A stretch of 7,310 bases of DNA, from NCBI GenBank assembly GCA_018710805.1, contig DVJG01000061.1:1-7310 (forward strand), given 5' to 3'. How positions within the stretch are numbered: the stretch's first letter is position 1; each line of letters opens with the position of its first letter. Under the pieces are notes generated by a model, which did not search any database, was not told the DNA's origin, and saw only the letters and a program-made list of their open reading frames with translations. The stretch comes from Candidatus Faecousia faecipullorum. GTDB lineage: Bacteria; Bacillota; Clostridia; Oscillospirales; Oscillospiraceae. Below, piece after piece: positions 5,437 to 7,310 of this stretch. A program made the translations under genes and the position numbers.

Positions 5437-6318
5437 ATGCAGATCTTACAATATCTGATCAACGGCATCAGCATTGGTGCTGTCTATGCCATCATCGCCC
5501 TGGGCTATACCATGGTCTATGGCATTGCCAAAATGCTGAACTTCGCCCACGGTGATATCATCATGGTGGGCGCGTACATCTCCTTCTGTGTAACCAATTA
5601 TTTGGGGCTCCCTGCCTGGGTCAGCGTCATTGCTGCCATGGCTGTGTGTACAATCCTCGGCGTCGTTATTGAAGCCCTGGCCTACAAGCCCCTCCGGGGA
5701 ACGCCAAGCCTCGCGGTGCTCATTACCGCTATCGGCGTCAGTTACTTTTTGCAGAATGCCGCCCAGCTTATCTGGTCCAGTTCTACCAAGAACTTCACCA
5801 GCATCGTCACCATGAAGCCCATTTCTCTGATGGACGGCAAGCTGGTCATTACAGGTGAAGTGCTTCTCACTGTGGCAACTTCCATTCTCGTCATGGTTGG
5901 CCTGTCCCTCTTCACCGGCAAGACCCGGACGGGTAAGGCTATGCGGGCCGTGGCTGAGGACCGGGACGCTGCCCAGCTTATGGGCATCAACGTCAACCGC
6001 ACCATCTCCACTACCTTTGCCATTGGTTCGGCCCTGGCAGCGGTGGCAGGTGTTTTGCTTTGCTCTACCGTGCCCACCCTTATGCCCACCACAGGCTCCA
6101 TGCCTGGTATCCGGGCCTTCACGGCGGCGGTCTTCGGCGGCATCGGCTCCATTCCCGGGGCCATGCTGGGCGGTATCCTGCTGGGCATCATCGAGACCTT
6201 CTCAAAAGCCTACCTCTCCACCCAGTTTTCCGATGCCATCGTGTTCTCTGTGCTCATTATCATTCTGCTGGTGAAGCCCGCAGGACTTCTTGGCAAGCAG
6301 ATCCAGGAGAAGGTGTGA
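5437..6318 (+). CDS. livH: Branched-chain amino acid ABC transporter permease LivH
   Basis: This 293-aa inner-membrane permease forms one half of the transport channel with LivM. The family's usual length is about 290-300 aa, so it is complete. It has about eight hydrophobic segments and the family landmarks: GAVYAIIALGYTMVYGI (14-30), NFAHGD (35-40), the cytoplasmic ATPase-contact loop GKAMRAVAEDRDAAQLMGI (166-184), and FGGIGSIPGAMLGG (233-246). GAGAGG-like sequence at 5424-5430 lies 6 nt before the ATG. It follows livK after a 142-bp gap with two hairpins and is 9 bp from livM, so it is in the same operon. Phe and Gly codons are less biased than in livK, consistent with lower expression. 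Confidence 0.94.
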   Translation: MQILQYLINGISIGAVYAIIALGYTMVYGIAKMLNFAHGDIIMVGAYISFCVTNYLGLPAWVSVIAAMAVCTILGVVIEALAYKPLRGTPSLAVLITAIGVSYFLQNAAQLIWSSSTKNFTSIVTMKPISLMDGKLVITGEVLLTVATSILVMVGLSLFTGKTRTGKAMRAVAEDRDAAQLMGINVNRTISTTFAIGSALAAVAGVLLCSTVPTLMPTTGSMPGIRAFTAAVFGGIGSIPGAMLGGILLGIIETFSKAYLSTQFSDAIVFSVLIIILLVKPAGLLGKQIQEKV

Positions 6319-6327
6319 GGTAAGCGT

Positions 6328-7310
6328 ATGAAGAAATTATGGAATAATAAAAATACCCGCATGAATGTGGTGACCTATGCTGTGGTCATTGCGATGTACC
6401 TCATCATGCAGATTCTGGGCGCCCAGGGAATGCTGGGGAGCTCTGTTCGGGGATATCTGGTCCCCATCTGCGTCTATGTGTCTCTGGCGGTGAGCCTGAA
6501 CCTTCTGGTTGGCGTCTGCGGCGAATTGAGCCTGGGCCATGCGGGCTTTATGGGCATCGGTGCCTTCTCCGGCATCGTCATTGCGGCCCTCTTAAAGGAC
6601 AGTGTGGGCAACGACGTGCTCAGACTGCTGTGCGCCATGGCTGGCGGCGGCATTCTGGCGGGTGTTGTGGGATTTCTCATCGGCATCCCCGTGCTGCGGC
6701 TGCGCGGTGACTACCTGGCCATTGTGACCCTGGCCTTTGGCGAAATTATGAAGAATATCGTTGGCAACACCTATGTTGGCACCGACGAGGACGGCTTCCA
6801 TATGGCCATTTCCACCAGCAAGATGAAGCTGGCGGAAGGAGGAAAGTACATCATCAACGGCCCTCTGGGTGCTACAGGCGTGGAAAAGCTTGCCACGTTT
6901 ACCATGGGCTTTGTGCTGGTGCTCTTCACCCTCTTTGTGGTGCTGAATCTCATCAACTCCAAAGAAGGCCGGGCCATCAAAGCCGTCCGGGATAACCGCA
7001 TTGCCGCGGAAAGCGTGGGCATCAATGTCACCGCCTTCCGGATGAAGGCCTTTGTGGTCTCTGCCCTTCTTGCGGGTATGGCCGGAGCACTGTTCGGTCT
7101 GAACTTCTCCTCCGTCACCGCGTCCAAGTTCAACTTCCAGACCTCCATCAACATTCTGGTCTTTGTGGTCCTGGGCGGTATGGGCAATATCCTGGGCTCC
7201 GTGATTTCGGCAACACTTCTGTACGTCCTGCCGGAAGCCCTTCGCGGCCTCCAGGACTACCGGATGATCCTCTACGCCGTGGTCCTGATCCTCGTAATGC
7301 TCTTCACCTG
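6328..7310 (+). CDS. livM: Branched-chain amino acid ABC transporter permease LivM, 5' part
   Basis: The first 327 codons of the second permease subunit are present; the frame is still open at the window edge, so the gene is cut only by the window. Family landmarks are GELSLGHAGFMGIGAF (65-80), LRLRGDYLAIVTLAFGEI (123-140), the ATPase-contact loop GRAIKAVRDNRIAAESVGI (214-232) and VLGGMGNILGS (281-291). Between the GEI motif and NGPLG (177-181) there is a loop of about 36 residues, which is acidic, then Lys-rich, and on the outer face. The ATG at 6328 has GAGG at 6317-6320, which overlaps the livH stop codon, suggesting coupled translation. The ATPases LivG and LivF are expected downstream. 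Confidence 0.93.
   Translation, partial: MKKLWNNKNTRMNVVTYAVVIAMYLIMQILGAQGMLGSSVRGYLVPICVYVSLAVSLNLLVGVCGELSLGHAGFMGIGAFSGIVIAALLKDSVGNDVLRLLCAMAGGGILAGVVGFLIGIPVLRLRGDYLAIVTLAFGEIMKNIVGNTYVGTDEDGFHMAISTSKMKLAEGGKYIINGPLGATGVEKLATFTMGFVLVLFTLFVVLNLINSKEGRAIKAVRDNRIAAESVGINVTAFRMKAFVVSALLAGMAGALFGLNFSSVTASKFNFQTSINILVFVVLGGMGNILGSVISATLLYVLPEALRGLQDYRMILYAVVLILVMLFT

Overview
The window is ordinary chromosomal DNA of an anaerobic, GC-rich member of the Clostridia, most likely Oscillospiraceae/Ruminococcaceae-like (for example near Oscillibacter or Flavonifractor). This is inferred from the GC-rich Firmicutes-style genes with strong AGGAG-type ribosome sites, the Clostridia-type lipoprotein, the FHA-SEDS fusion beside a compact penicillin-binding protein, and A-tract/T-tract terminators. 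No marker gene fixes the genus. All genes are on the + strand.

Region 1 (1-396) is the 3' end of an endonuclease IV gene (nfo), with six of the nine expected metal ligands visible. Region 2 (455-3543) is a two-gene cell-wall unit: a 573-aa membrane protein joining an FHA phosphopeptide-binding domain to a complete SEDS (FtsW/RodA/SpoVE) glycosyltransferase, then a 456-aa class B-type penicillin-binding protein that overlaps it by 4 bp (ATGA). A SEDS polymerase with its cognate transpeptidase is a peptidoglycan synthase pair. The FHA domain suggests control by a Ser/Thr kinase, although the Asn that normally follows the FHA glycine-serine motif is Gly here.

Region 3 (3544-4109) is a 566-bp gap with no convincing gene. 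Its first half is packed with six stem-loops, at least two of which look like intrinsic terminators. The array is bounded by a 30-bp direct repeat (28/30 identical), each copy being itself a hairpin. The second half holds the control region of the next operon: a 12/15 match to the CodY box, a near-perfect sigma-A promoter (TTGACA, 17 bp, TACAAT) and a leader with a hairpin plus T6 that looks like an attenuator.

Region 4 (4110 to the end) is a branched-chain amino acid-type (HAAT family) ABC importer: livK lipoprotein, two intergenic hairpins, livH permease and the start of livM permease, which runs off the window. The ATPase genes livG and livF would be expected just downstream. A CodY-like site and a leader terminator in front of an amino acid importer suggest nutrient-dependent control, but this is inference. 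No mobile element, CRISPR array, tRNA or rRNA was seen. No clearly new system is present; the most unusual parts are the FHA-SEDS fusion, the hairpin array and the livK leader.
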